A DNA stretch of 57,346 nt from Caulobacteraceae bacterium UBA5005. GTDB lineage: Bacteria; Pseudomonadota; Alphaproteobacteria; Caulobacterales; Caulobacteraceae. The notes beneath the pieces were generated by a model that was given only the letters and a program-made list of their open reading frames with translations, made no database searches and was not told where the DNA came from. The DNA is taken from NCBI GenBank assembly GCA_002398405.1, contig DGYN01000025.1, positions 1 to 57,346 on the forward strand. Direction: 5' to 3'. This document shows, in pieces, positions 41,613-50,110 of this stretch; the stretch's first letter is position 1, and each line of letters begins with the position of its first letter. The position numbers were made by a program, and so were the translations under genes.

Positions 41613-42821
41613 CTACCGCGAAGAGACGTTCTGGCCGCCACGGGCCTTGGCCGCCGCTTCCTGCTCTTCCAAACGGGCGCCGGCCAGGATGTTCTGCAGG
41701 CCGTAGTTTCCCTCGTGGCAGGCGTACTCGTAAATCGGCTCAGCGGTGTTGAATTCGTACTCGCCGCCCCAGGCCTCTTTCCAGACGGTCGGGTCTTCGG
41801 CCTTGAACTGATAGAGCAGCCGGGTCGGGCTCACCCGGCGGAAGCTCTCGGTCATTTTCAGATTGGCCGAGGAGCCGCGCAGGTTGGTGTAGCTGGGATA
41901 GTTGGTGGTTTCGATCACCAGGGTGTCGCCCTCGTACCAGCCGACACTGTCGCCCATGTAGGGGCGGACGCCGTCCGTGCGGTGGCTGGCCTGAGCCTGG
42001 GCCTTGGTGGGCTTGAGGGTCGCGATGCGCACGTCGTGCACCATCTCGACCCAGATCGCCACGGCGTCCCGGGACTGCTGGAAATGGTAGGTGTTGTTAT
42101 AGAGCGAGCCCATCATGATCGGGCCGGCGTGCTGACCGAAGGACTGCAGGCAGCGTTCGGCGCGGCCGCGGCCTTCGGGGTTGTCATTCTGACCCATCCG
42201 GGGACCGCCGCGGGCGCCCTGCGCGGCGCGGGCGGCTTCGGCCGAGCCCTCTTCGCTGTCCGCGAAACCGCGGACCTGAGCCTGGCCGTCGACGCGGGCC
42301 GGGATCCTGCCGTTCTTGGGGAAGGTCAGGAACGAGGCGCGGGGCTCGCCATTGACCCGCATCACCTGGCCGCCGAAGTCGACGAAGGCCTGGTTGTAGT
42401 TGCAGCCCGTGCCCCGGCCGCCCGAGCAGTCCGCCTGCTTGGAGACGTCCTGGGTCGTGGCGTTGGGGTCGGTGTCCTTTTCCGACAGGGCCTTGATGGC
42501 CTGGTCGTTGCCCTCGAGGCGAATCACTTCCTCGTCGGTCAGGACATTACGGTCGCCCAGGTTCGCGGCGCGCTCAAGCTGCGTCAGGGTGGTGTTGGTC
42601 CAGGCGCCGCCCAGATCGGGCGCGCCCCAGGACAGGCGCGGCGCTTTGTAGCCGGCGGGGTGAGGATTGCGGGCGTTGGGATCCAATTTGTAGACAAAGC
42701 CGGTTTTTTCCCTGGCGATCGCCGCAGCCGCATCCGAGCTGTTTTGAGCAAAGGCGAAGGCCGGCGCGGCCGTCGCTACGGCCGTGCCGAGCAGCGCCAA
42801 CATGAAATGACGGGTCCGCAT
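41613..42821 (-). CDS. Exported protein of unknown function
   Basis: Sec-exported protein of 402 residues (signal 1-25, cleavage near AFAQN). TAGGAG lies about 7 bases before its ATG. The body has the segment VGWYEGDTLVIETTNY (about 306-321), which recurs in a large group of secreted proteins of soil bacteria with no assigned function, plus GGEYEFNTAEPIYEYACHEGNYGL near the C-terminus (in part EPIYEYACHEGNYGL). A Gly/Arg/Gln-rich linker lies in the middle (about 200-225). Only three Cys. No operon partner; it is divergent from the repeat protein at 43085. I do not assign a function. Confidence 0.65.
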   Translation of the reverse strand: MRTRHFMLALLGTAVATAAPAFAFAQNSSDAAAAIAREKTGFVYKLDPNARNPHPAGYKAPRLSWGAPDLGGAWTNTTLTQLERAANLGDRNVLTDEEVIRLEGNDQAIKALSEKDTDPNATTQDVSKQADCSGGRGTGCNYNQAFVDFGGQVMRVNGEPRASFLTFPKNGRIPARVDGQAQVRGFADSEEGSAEAARAAQGARGGPRMGQNDNPEGRGRAERCLQSFGQHAGPIMMGSLYNNTYHFQQSRDAVAIWVEMVHDVRIATLKPTKAQAQASHRTDGVRPYMGDSVGWYEGDTLVIETTNYPSYTNLRGSSANLKMTESFRRVSPTRLLYQFKAEDPTVWKEAWGGEYEFNTAEPIYEYACHEGNYGLQNILAGARLEEQEAAAKARGGQNVSSR

Positions 42822-43084
42822 GTTCCACTCCTAACCAATAATTTTGAGCCGGTGACCCGGCCTCTAGCCGCAGGCGTATCGCACGCAAGTGTCTGATCGG
42901 TTTTACGGCGATGCAAAGAAACCCTCCCGCGGGAGCGTTGTTTGGCCTGCCGCGACAAAAAACCGCTGGCTGGGTTCCGGCCGCCGCCTCGATCCGGGAC
43001 ATCAGCCCAAAATGAACCTGATCGGCCTGAACAGCGACAGTCACGAGAGCCGGCTTCGGCCCCACCTTGCGAGGATGCGCGGTA

Positions 43085-44431
43085 ATGAGGAACTTTCGCC
43101 TGTTGGCCCTGGCGGCTGGCCTCTGCCTGTTCGGCGCTACGCCGGTTTGGGCCCAGACCGGAACGGTGACCATCGTCAAAAATGCGACCCCAAAGGATGC
43201 GCAGGACTTCACCTTTACGGTGTCCGGACCCAGCGGAGTGGCCGGAGGAGCGCAGCTGGACGACGACGCCGGCGCGCCCGGCGGGAACAACAATCTCTCT
43301 AACGCCAAGACCTTCGCGCTGGCCCCCGGAATCTACACCTTCAAGGAGGACGCTTTGCCGGCCGGGTGGAACCTGTTGGGCCTCTCCTGCACCCCAGCGG
43401 TCGATGTGTCGGTCGACATGGGTAATCGAACGGTCAAGGTGAAGGTAACCAAGGAGTCCAAGATAACCTGCACCTTCTCCAACCGCAAAGAAGCGACAGG
43501 CAAGGGCGCCATCACGATCCGCAAGAGTCTGGTCCCCGCCAACGATCCTGGCCGGTTCACCCTCCAGATAACGCCAGGCGGCGGTGGCGCTTCGATCGCC
43601 GGCGCCGTGAACGTGGGCAATGGGGGAATTCTCGGCGCGGTGACGGTGAACGCGGGCAACTACATCGTCGGTGAGATCGGCGGCACAGCACCCCCGACCA
43701 GCCTTTCCAACTACACCACCGTCATCACCGGCGCAGGCTGTGGGCCCACCGGCGCGGTCACGGTCACACCCGGCGCCAGCATCACCTGCCTCATCACCAA
43801 TACCCGCAAGGGCGATGTCGCTCCGGGCAAGGTGACCGTGCGCAAGATCATCGTTCCCGCCAATGATCCCGGGCGTTTCACTCTGCAGCTGACCCCCAAC
43901 GGCGGGAATCTGTTGGCCAACTATCTCAATGCCGGAAACACGGCGGTCATGGGCCCTGTTACCGCGCCCCCGGGGAACTACACAGTCAGCGAGGCCGGCG
44001 GGACAAACCCATCGACCAACCTTGGCGACTATACCGCCGTCTACAGCGGCGGTTGCAGCCCCACCGGGGCGATCGTTGTCGTGTCGGGCTCCAACATCAC
44101 CTGCACCATCACCAACACCCGCAAGACTTCGGCCTGCGCCTACACGCTCAACGCCGACGTCAATATCTACAACCCCATGATGCCGTTTGGTCCGCAGACC
44201 GTTCACATCTGCCGGGGCGGGAAGGTGACGTTTCACAACGTCAACTCCGGCGCGCCCTGGTCCATTCAGTACATCAGTGGCCCGGCGAGTTTCCCGCCGG
44301 TCCCGCTGGCGACGAGCCCCTCTAGCGGCGTGACGGCGGTTCTGGGCGGTCCCGGAACCTACGTTTACAAGATCAACGGAGTCGCCGGCGCGCCGGGCTT
44401 CGTCCTCAACGGAAACATCATCGTCCACTAG
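43085..44431 (+). CDS. Exported repeat protein with C-terminal cupredoxin-like region
   Basis: Protein of 448 residues from the ATG at 43085 (GAGG about 10 bases upstream). Signal peptide (1-24), then an N-terminal prealbumin-like domain (about 25-135: TVTIVKNATPKDAQDFTFTV, SCTPAV). Two tandem repeats of about 95 residues follow, both starting with a near-identical block (LVPANDPGRFTLQITP at about 154-169 and IVPANDPGRFTLQLTP at about 258-273) and ending in ITNTRK. The last 95 residues (ADVNIYNPMM, KVTFHNVNSGAPWSI) look like a cupredoxin-type beta-sandwich, without a clear copper-ligand set. Function unknown; a surface or cell-envelope role is inferred. Confidence 0.65.
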   Translation: MRNFRLLALAAGLCLFGATPVWAQTGTVTIVKNATPKDAQDFTFTVSGPSGVAGGAQLDDDAGAPGGNNNLSNAKTFALAPGIYTFKEDALPAGWNLLGLSCTPAVDVSVDMGNRTVKVKVTKESKITCTFSNRKEATGKGAITIRKSLVPANDPGRFTLQITPGGGGASIAGAVNVGNGGILGAVTVNAGNYIVGEIGGTAPPTSLSNYTTVITGAGCGPTGAVTVTPGASITCLITNTRKGDVAPGKVTVRKIIVPANDPGRFTLQLTPNGGNLLANYLNAGNTAVMGPVTAPPGNYTVSEAGGTNPSTNLGDYTAVYSGGCSPTGAIVVVSGSNITCTITNTRKTSACAYTLNADVNIYNPMMPFGPQTVHICRGGKVTFHNVNSGAPWSIQYISGPASFPPVPLATSPSSGVTAVLGGPGTYVYKINGVAGAPGFVLNGNIIVH

Positions 44432-44548
44432 GGGTGGGGTTGACGGCTTCCTCAGTTGCATTCCGGCATCGCCGTTTTACTGCTTAGCCAAGGCGCCGCC
44501 GCGGCGCTTAGGAAATCCCGCGGCGTGCCCCAAGCGCGCGAGGCGGCG

Positions 44549-44818
44549 ATGACCAAGGAAGATGAAGGCCGGGACCTGTCGCAGCTCATACCCTTCTATT
44601 TGAACGGAACGATCAGTCCGGCCGACCGCGCGCGCCTTGAGAAAGCGCTCCCGGCCAGCCCCAGGCTCCTGGAGGAACTGGCCGCCGCCCGGTCCCTGGC
44701 CGCCCTGGTGCGGGAGGGCGCGTCCGCTCTATCCCCGGATGACGGTCCCGAATCTCGGCTCCACAAGGTCGTGGCGCGTATCGATGCGCTCCGAACAGCG
44801 CGGGACGACGGAGACTGA
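44549..44818 (+). CDS. Anti-sigma-factor-like protein, zinc-finger ligands missing
   Basis: Product of 89 residues from the ATG at 44549 (GAGG 5 bases upstream). The segment QLIPFYLNGTISPADRARLEKAL (in part IPFYLNGTISPADRARLE, about 13-30) is the conserved start of putative zinc-finger anti-sigma factors, but the H-x3-C-x2-C ligands are absent and no TM helix follows. It may be a shortened or redox-insensitive member, or a decayed remnant. The nearest ECF sigma gene is at 46895 on the same strand, 2 kb away. Its stop is 4 bp from the convergent DUF11 gene. Confidence 0.5.
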   Translation: MTKEDEGRDLSQLIPFYLNGTISPADRARLEKALPASPRLLEELAAARSLAALVREGASALSPDDGPESRLHKVVARIDALRTARDDGD

Positions 44819-44822
44819 GTTG

Positions 44823-45737
44823 TCACGGCGCCGCAAGCCCGTCCGGCTTGATATGGCCTTCGACACAGGACCGGTTGTCGGCAGGATTTGGATCCGCGAC
44901 GCCCCGCCGTCCGATCTCGGCGCATTGCAGATAGGGCCCGTCGCTCCGAGCCATGGCGGTAATGACGATATTGGGCATAGGCGCGCCGGCGGCGACAGTC
45001 GGACCGAAATAGAGGCAGGTGACCAGGGGCGGCGATCCAGACGACACGGTACAGGTCCAACCCAGCCCTGACGCCCGAACCTGCGCGAACTTGACCGGAA
45101 TCATGTCGACAACGGTGACGCCGCCGCCGGCCGGCCCCGGACCGTTGTTGCGCGGAGCCAAGGTGAAGGTCACGCTCTGACCGACGGAAAGGCCGGTGAG
45201 GCTCGACTTGCGGATCGACAGGTCGAGTTCGTCCGGTGGTCCAGGCAGGATGCGCCCGTTGGTGCAGTTTCGATTGTCGCCGGGCTTGGGATCCGAAGCC
45301 CTCAGAGTCTGAGCGCTGGCGCATTGGACGAAGCCGCCGGCTGTGACCGCCCGCGCGATGACCGTGATTGGCGCCAGCCTGCCGCCGGGCGCTACGGCTG
45401 GGCCGACGTACCGGCAAGAGATGATGAGGCCCGTGACCTGGCGGCAGGCCCACCCAAGGCCCCGCGCCACTGGCGATGCGAAGGAAGCGGGCAGGGTGTC
45501 GGTGACCACGATATCGCCGGAACCGGCTGAGCCTGGCCCGCCGTTGGCGACGTGGAGCGTGAAGGTCGCCGTCTGTCCAGCGATCACCTGGCTGGGCCCA
45601 AGCTTGCGGATGCTGATATCCAGAGCGCGAGGCTCCACGCCTCCCCCGGGCCTGTCCTGGAGTTGCGCCGGCGCGGGTCCGCCAGCGGTGAGTGCGAGCA
45701 GCAGAGCCGCGAGGGCGCCGAGGCGGAAGCTGATCAT
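44823..45737 (-). CDS. Exported protein with two DUF11 domains
   Basis: Sec-exported protein of 304 residues (signal 1-25). It has two DUF11-type beta-sandwich repeats: about 40-160 (RALDISIRKLGPSQVIAGQTA, in part LDISIRKLGPSQVIAGQ) and about 170-290 (ELDLSIRKSSLTGLSVGQSV). Each repeat has the NxGPGxA motif (NGGPGSAGSG, NNGPGPAGGG) and a D-N-R-x-C ending (DNRNCTNG, DNRSCVEG). DUF11 domains form stalks of surface and adhesin proteins in other bacteria. It overlaps the CsgG-like gene upstream by 4 bp. Function is inferred from the domain type. Confidence 0.8.
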   Translation of the reverse strand: MISFRLGALAALLLALTAGGPAPAQLQDRPGGGVEPRALDISIRKLGPSQVIAGQTATFTLHVANGGPGSAGSGDIVVTDTLPASFASPVARGLGWACRQVTGLIISCRYVGPAVAPGGRLAPITVIARAVTAGGFVQCASAQTLRASDPKPGDNRNCTNGRILPGPPDELDLSIRKSSLTGLSVGQSVTFTLAPRNNGPGPAGGGVTVVDMIPVKFAQVRASGLGWTCTVSSGSPPLVTCLYFGPTVAAGAPMPNIVITAMARSDGPYLQCAEIGRRGVADPNPADNRSCVEGHIKPDGLAAP

Positions 45738-46681
45738 TCGGCCCGAAGCATGTCGCCGCGCATCGGGGGCAGGCCCTCCACCAAACTGGCGACTGAAACC
45801 TTCTCACGCACGCTGTCGACCCGGACCGCGCCAAGACGATCGATCGTGACGTCGAGAACCGCCCCGGTGCCCGGGTCGGTCAGGACTTCGCCTTTGCGAT
45901 AGACCCCAAAGGTCATGCCCGGCTGGACGTTCTGGTCCGCGCCGGCATTGATGAAGATCGACGGGCCGCGCGCTTCGACCACCAGGCCGGACCACGGCGT
46001 CTTGCCGGCGTCCAGGGCGATCTGATTGACAGCCTTCTTGATGGCGTCTTCCGCAGCCTTGCCCAGGGCCGAGCCGCGCAGGGTGTTGAGGCCGACCGTT
46101 TGGCCGCTATTGCGATTGAGAAGGCCCGCGTCGGTCTCGCGGCTGGTCGCCGCCCCTTCGGCGCTGACCGTCGAGATTACCTGCCCCGTGGTGCTATCGA
46201 TCAGACGCAGCGAGATGGTCATCGTCGTCCGGCGATTTTGCACGCCGCCGCCCAGACCGACGGATGAACCGCTCCTTAGGCCCGAGACACGCAGTCCCGA
46301 GCCGCCAGCCGTCGGGTTGTACTTGGTGATGGCGCCGCGGATGATCAGGCTCGCGCCGATCAGCCTGTTGGCCTGGGCTGCGGTCTCGGCCACGGCGGCG
46401 CCGTTTTGCCCAAGCTGCTGTTCTGTCTGAATCGTCGTCAGGCCCGCGCGCTCTACGACCACAAAGCGGCCATCGGTGATGAGCGCGTCGGTCAGCAGGG
46501 CCGCCAGGCCATCGGCTGCGACCAGGCCGGCCGTGAGTTCTGAACCCCCGAACGCGTCCACCGCGATGGTCTTTTTCAAACCTAGGGCCACGGCGGGCTG
46601 GGCCGCGGCCGGCGCGGCGACTGCTAGACCAACCGTCAGTGCGGCGAGGCCGGCGAGCATGTTCGACACGACTGCTTTCAA
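45734..46681 (-). CDS. CsgG/HfaB-family protein without a lipobox
   Basis: Exported protein of 315 residues. The TTG start at 46681 is preferred because GGGGGGT lies about 7 bases upstream; an in-frame ATG 42 bp earlier lacks a site. A signal peptide ends in AAPAAAQPA. The core has CsgG-type blocks: KKTIAVDAFGG, RFVVVERAGLTTIQTEQQLG (about 72-91) and an SLRLIDSTTGQVIST strand. The usual lipobox Cys of CsgG and HfaB is missing, so it may be soluble or differently anchored. The C-terminal 80 residues form an extra domain. It is co-transcribed with the DUF11 gene, which it might help secrete (inference). Confidence 0.75.
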   Translation of the reverse strand: MKAVVSNMLAGLAALTVGLAVAAPAAAQPAVALGLKKTIAVDAFGGSELTAGLVAADGLAALLTDALITDGRFVVVERAGLTTIQTEQQLGQNGAAVAETAAQANRLIGASLIIRGAITKYNPTAGGSGLRVSGLRSGSSVGLGGGVQNRRTTMTISLRLIDSTTGQVISTVSAEGAATSRETDAGLLNRNSGQTVGLNTLRGSALGKAAEDAIKKAVNQIALDAGKTPWSGLVVEARGPSIFINAGADQNVQPGMTFGVYRKGEVLTDPGTGAVLDVTIDRLGAVRVDSVREKVSVASLVEGLPPMRGDMLRAE

Positions 46682-46894
46682 TTCGAATGACCCCCCGTTT
46701 TCAAAAGCAAAGGTCGTCGCCAAATAGATTTGGGTTCAATCTTCCTAGGATGCGGATCGCCAAGATGAGGGGCCCCGGCGCCTCTTCCCGCGAATTGCCT
46801 AGCTTCGTTCGCCGAAGGGTCTATCAAACCCTGGTAAAGGGGAGTCGACGGCCGTCTGACCAAGTACGATCAGATTGCCGACGCAAACCGCGAT

Positions 46895-47455
46895 ATGCGT
46901 ACCGGCCTTGAGACGTCCGCCGCGCTCGATGCCATCGCACTGGGCAACCGCGACGCTTTCACGGGCCTCTATTCCCGGCTTCAGCCCACGCTAGTTCGGT
47001 ACGCCGCCGCTCTGCTGGCCGGGGACATCGATGCGGCCCTGGACGTGGTTGATGACGCATTTTTCAGCATCTGGCGCGACGCCGGCCGCTTTTCCGGCGC
47101 GGGCAGCGCCGATGGCTGGGTCCGGCGGGTCGTTCGCAACAAGGCCGTGGACTGGCTGCGCCGGCGCAAGGAGCGGCCGGCTGGGCCAGAGGCTGAGCGG
47201 CGCGCCGCCTCTGTTGCCGATCCGGCCGCCGGTCCGGAGGAGGTCGCCGGGCTGCAGGCGGCCGGCCGGCGCCTGCGCACCGCCATGGCGTTCTTGACCC
47301 CGATCCATCGCGAGGTGGTTTGGCTCTGCTACTTCGAGGAGCTCTCCGTGGCCGAAATCGCCCAGATGGCCGGCTGCCCGGAAAACACCGTCAAGACCCG
47401 CCTTTTCCACGCCCGAAAGCACCTGCGCGCCCAACTCGAAGGGTTCGACGCCTGA
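46895..47455 (+). CDS. ECF sigma factor
   Basis: RNA polymerase ECF sigma factor of 186 residues. Region 2 (about 10-80, AFTGLYSRLQPTLVRYAAAL and VRRVVRNKAVDWLRRRK) and region 4 (about 125-180, WLCYFEELSVAEIAQMAGCPE then NTVKTRLFHARKHL) are complete. The linker is rich in Ala/Gly/Pro. It is divergent from the CsgG-DUF11 pair and 2 kb after the anti-sigma-like gene at 44549. No anti-sigma gene is adjacent, which is uncommon. The regulon is unknown; the neighbours are candidates. Confidence 0.85.
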   Translation: MRTGLETSAALDAIALGNRDAFTGLYSRLQPTLVRYAAALLAGDIDAALDVVDDAFFSIWRDAGRFSGAGSADGWVRRVVRNKAVDWLRRRKERPAGPEAERRAASVADPAAGPEEVAGLQAAGRRLRTAMAFLTPIHREVVWLCYFEELSVAEIAQMAGCPENTVKTRLFHARKHLRAQLEGFDA

Positions 47456-47485
47456 TTGATATCGCGGACACCGCTGTTTGGCGGT

Positions 47486-48256
47486 CTAGGCTGAATAGTG
47501 AACGACGGTTTCGAGGCCTTGGCCGGAAATCCTGGCGTCGACCTGAAACACTTGGCGCAGGAGTGCTGGAGTGAGCACCTGCGCGGTAGGCCCGAAAGTC
47601 GCGAGCCGGCCTTCATGCAGGGCCAGGATATGGGTCGAATAGCGCGCCGCCAGCGTCAGGTCGTGGATCGCCGCTAGAACCAGGCGTCCGCTGCCAAGGG
47701 CCAGGGCTTGCAGGCGGGAAACCGTGTCGAGGGCATGGCGCGGGTCGAGACCGGAGATCGGCTCATCGACGAGCAGGATGTCAGGTTCGCCGATCAGGGC
47801 GCGGGCCAGCATGGCGCGGGCCAATTCGCCGCCAGAGAGCGTCGTCGCGGTCTGATGGCGATGGGCCGTCAGGTCGCAGGCCTCGATGACCTGGGTGAGC
47901 GCGGGCTCCAGCCAAGCGTCAAGGCCGCCGAAGGGCGGCAGGCGCGGCGTAAGGCCCAGCGCCACGAGGCGTTCGACGGAAATCGGCCACTCAACCCGGG
48001 GGCTTTGGGGCAGATAGGCGCGCCGCTGGGCGAGGGTTCGGCGAGAGAGGGACGCGAGCAGCGCGCCATCAAGGGTGACCTGACCCGCGTCCGGTTTCCA
48101 GAGGCCCGCCGCCGCCTTCAGAAGGCTGGACTTGCCTGCCCCATTTGCTCCGATGAGGGCCACGAACTGGCCGGCCGCAAGCTCGGCGTTGACGCCGTCG
48201 ACGATGGTCCGCCCACCGCGCCTTACCGTCACCCCCTCGATCGACAGGAGAGTCAT
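47486..48256 (-). CDS. btuD: Cobalamin ABC transporter ATP-binding protein
   Basis: ATPase of 256 residues of the BtuCD-F type vitamin B12 importer. Walker A GANGAGKSS (about 38-46), signature LSGGELARAMLARAL (about 139-153) and Walker B DILLVDEPISGLDP are complete. The start at 48256 overlaps the permease stop by 4 bp. It is the last gene of the riboswitch-headed btuBFCD operon. Assignment as cobalamin rather than siderophore importer rests on the riboswitch and the BtuF/BtuB neighbours. Confidence 0.9.
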   Translation of the reverse strand: MTLLSIEGVTVRRGGRTIVDGVNAELAAGQFVALIGANGAGKSSLLKAAAGLWKPDAGQVTLDGALLASLSRRTLAQRRAYLPQSPRVEWPISVERLVALGLTPRLPPFGGLDAWLEPALTQVIEACDLTAHRHQTATTLSGGELARAMLARALIGEPDILLVDEPISGLDPRHALDTVSRLQALALGSGRLVLAAIHDLTLAARYSTHILALHEGRLATFGPTAQVLTPALLRQVFQVDARISGQGLETVVHYSA

Positions 48257-49239
48257 GGGGCGGTCCTCTGCAGGCGCACCACCAGCCAGAAGAAGAAGGG
48301 CGCGCCCATCAGGGCGGTGATCACGCCAAGGCGAAGCTCCTGGTTGGTGGGGATCACCCGGGTCGCCATGTCGGCCAACAGCAACAAGGCCGCGCCTAGC
48401 AGGGCCGAGGGCAGCAGCGTCCGGCTGGGCTGATGGCCGACGAAGGGGCGTACGATGTGCGGGGCGACCAGGCCGATAAATCCCACCGAGCCAGTAACCG
48501 AGGTCGCGGCGCCGACGGAAAGCCCGACGCCGATCAGGGCCAGAATCCTCGTGCGGTCCAGATCTACGCCCAGGCTCGCGGCCTGCGCCTCGCCCAGGGA
48601 CAGGGCGTCGATCGCCCGGGCGAGGGTCGCGAGAATGACGATGCCGATGGCGATGAAGGGCGTGGCCACCAGCACGTGATCCCAGCTGCGGTCCGCCAGG
48701 GACCCAAGCATCCACAGGCTCATCTCGTAGGCGGCGTAGGAACTCGGGGCGAAATTCAGCGCCAGGGACACGAAGGCGCCCACCAGGCCGGAAACCGCCG
48801 CCCCGGCCAGGATCAGGGTCAGGGTGCCGCCGCGCCCGAACAGGAAGGTCAGGGCCCCAGCCGCCATTGCGCCCACCAGGCCGAGCAGCGGCGTGAACAG
48901 GTTCCAGATCTGGGCCAGGCCGAAATAGATCGAGATCACGGCGCCCAGCGCCGCGCCGCTGGAAACCCCCAGCAGGCCAGGTTCGGCCAGGGGGTTGCGG
49001 GTCAGACCCTGCAGCACCGCTCCCGACAGGCCGAGCGTTGCGCCGACGGCGATGGCCAGGACCGCGCGTGGCAGGCGCAGTTCGGTGAGGACGATGCTGG
49101 CGAGCGTCAAGTCGTCGGACCTGAATCCCCTGATGACTTCCATCGGCGGCACATGGACGCGCCCCACGAACAGGGACGCGACGGCGGCGAGCAGCAGGAC
49201 GCCCAAGGCGGCGACGGTGATCCACGCGCCGCTCTTCAT
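48253..49239 (-). CDS. btuC: Cobalamin ABC transporter permease
   Basis: FecCD/BtuC-family permease of 328 residues with about ten TM helices. Typical segments are GATLGLSGAVLQGLTRNPLAEPGLLG (in part GLSGAVLQGLTRNPLAEPG, about 63-81), GLVAPHIVRPFVGHQPSRTL and a C-terminal FFFWLVVRLQR. The coupling loop is inside the block after the family motif. It overlaps both neighbours by 4 bp, so operon structure is clear. The substrate call follows the riboswitch upstream. Confidence 0.92.
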   Translation of the reverse strand: MKSGAWITVAALGVLLLAAVASLFVGRVHVPPMEVIRGFRSDDLTLASIVLTELRLPRAVLAIAVGATLGLSGAVLQGLTRNPLAEPGLLGVSSGAALGAVISIYFGLAQIWNLFTPLLGLVGAMAAGALTFLFGRGGTLTLILAGAAVSGLVGAFVSLALNFAPSSYAAYEMSLWMLGSLADRSWDHVLVATPFIAIGIVILATLARAIDALSLGEAQAASLGVDLDRTRILALIGVGLSVGAATSVTGSVGFIGLVAPHIVRPFVGHQPSRTLLPSALLGAALLLLADMATRVIPTNQELRLGVITALMGAPFFFWLVVRLQRTAP

Positions 49240-50105
49240 GACCGCCTCCTTGGCAGGGCGTCGAGCTTGCGGCGCAGATCCACCGCCGCATCCGCCGATT
49301 GCGGCAGGCCGCAGAGGTGCGGTCCCTCGTCATAAGTCACCGTGCGCCCGGCATAGAGCTTTCGCACCACCCGGTGCTGTCCCTGGTCCTGGTGCAGGGA
49401 GGGCAGATGGTCGATGTCCGACCCGTACATCAGGGCGTCCGGAGGATCGGCCAGCAACTGTTCGACGCTGAAGTTCGTTGAGCGGAACCCCGGTTTGGCG
49501 GCGATGTTCCTCGCCCCCGCGGCCTCGATGATCGCGTTCGAAAGCGTACCTTGGCCGGGAACCCAGTCCCCGCCGTTCCAGGCAACGACGCTGTAGGCCG
49601 TCTTGGGCCCCGTCTCCTCCAGGCGGGCGAGCTTGGCGTTCATCTCCGCCACCAGCGCCTCGGCGCGCTCCGGCTCACCGACGGCGGCGCCCGCCTGGCG
49701 GACCAGGGCGGCGACGCCGGCAAAATCGCTGGCCTCGTCGAATTCCACCACCCGGGCCCCCGCGCGTTTGGCGATGCTGCGCGTCTGAGGCGTCGAATAG
49801 CGGCTGCCGATGATCAGGTCGGGCTTTTGCTGAATGATGTCCTCCGCCAGGGCGCGGTTGACCGCCACCCCCTCGTCCGCCCCGGGCATGATCACCTCGA
49901 CCCGCTGGTGGGCGAGGAAGCTGACCGAAGCGATCCGCGCCTTGGGGACCAGTTGCAGCAGCAACAGGTCGGTGCAGACGCTCAAGGACATGATCCGCTG
50001 CGGCTTGCCGGCAAGCGGGGCGGGCCGCGGCGCTTTCTCTCCGCAGCCCGAGAGCAGGGCGGCCGCCGCGAGGCCCCAGACCAACGTTCGCGTCGCGACG
50101 GCCAT
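49236..50105 (-). CDS. btuF: Cobalamin ABC transporter substrate-binding lipoprotein
   Basis: Periplasmic binding protein of 289 residues with lipobox ALLSGC (Cys21). The core fold has the BtuF/FecB N-domain start PQRIMSLSVCTDLLLLQLVP (about 35-54), the helical backbone and the C-domain with VAWNGGDWVPGQGTLSNAIIEAAG (in part WNGGDWVPGQGTLSNAIIE). It follows the TonB receptor by 5 bp and overlaps the permease by 4 bp. The cobalamin role is inferred from operon and riboswitch; the fold would also suit a heme or siderophore binder. Confidence 0.88.
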   Translation of the reverse strand: MAVATRTLVWGLAAAALLSGCGEKAPRPAPLAGKPQRIMSLSVCTDLLLLQLVPKARIASVSFLAHQRVEVIMPGADEGVAVNRALAEDIIQQKPDLIIGSRYSTPQTRSIAKRAGARVVEFDEASDFAGVAALVRQAGAAVGEPERAEALVAEMNAKLARLEETGPKTAYSVVAWNGGDWVPGQGTLSNAIIEAAGARNIAAKPGFRSTNFSVEQLLADPPDALMYGSDIDHLPSLHQDQGQHRVVRKLYAGRTVTYDEGPHLCGLPQSADAAVDLRRKLDALPRRRS

Positions 50106-50110
50106 CGGGA

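Noticed and set aside
47470..47485. Hairpin ACCGC/GCGGT between the ECF sigma gene and btuD as a terminator
   Set aside because: The stem is only 5 bp and there is no T run on either strand.
47486..49333. A single very long minus-strand frame covering both btuD and btuC
   Set aside because: Only the C-terminal part (from 48256) is the real ATPase. The upstream part is an out-of-frame reading of the permease gene, so this is not a fusion protein.
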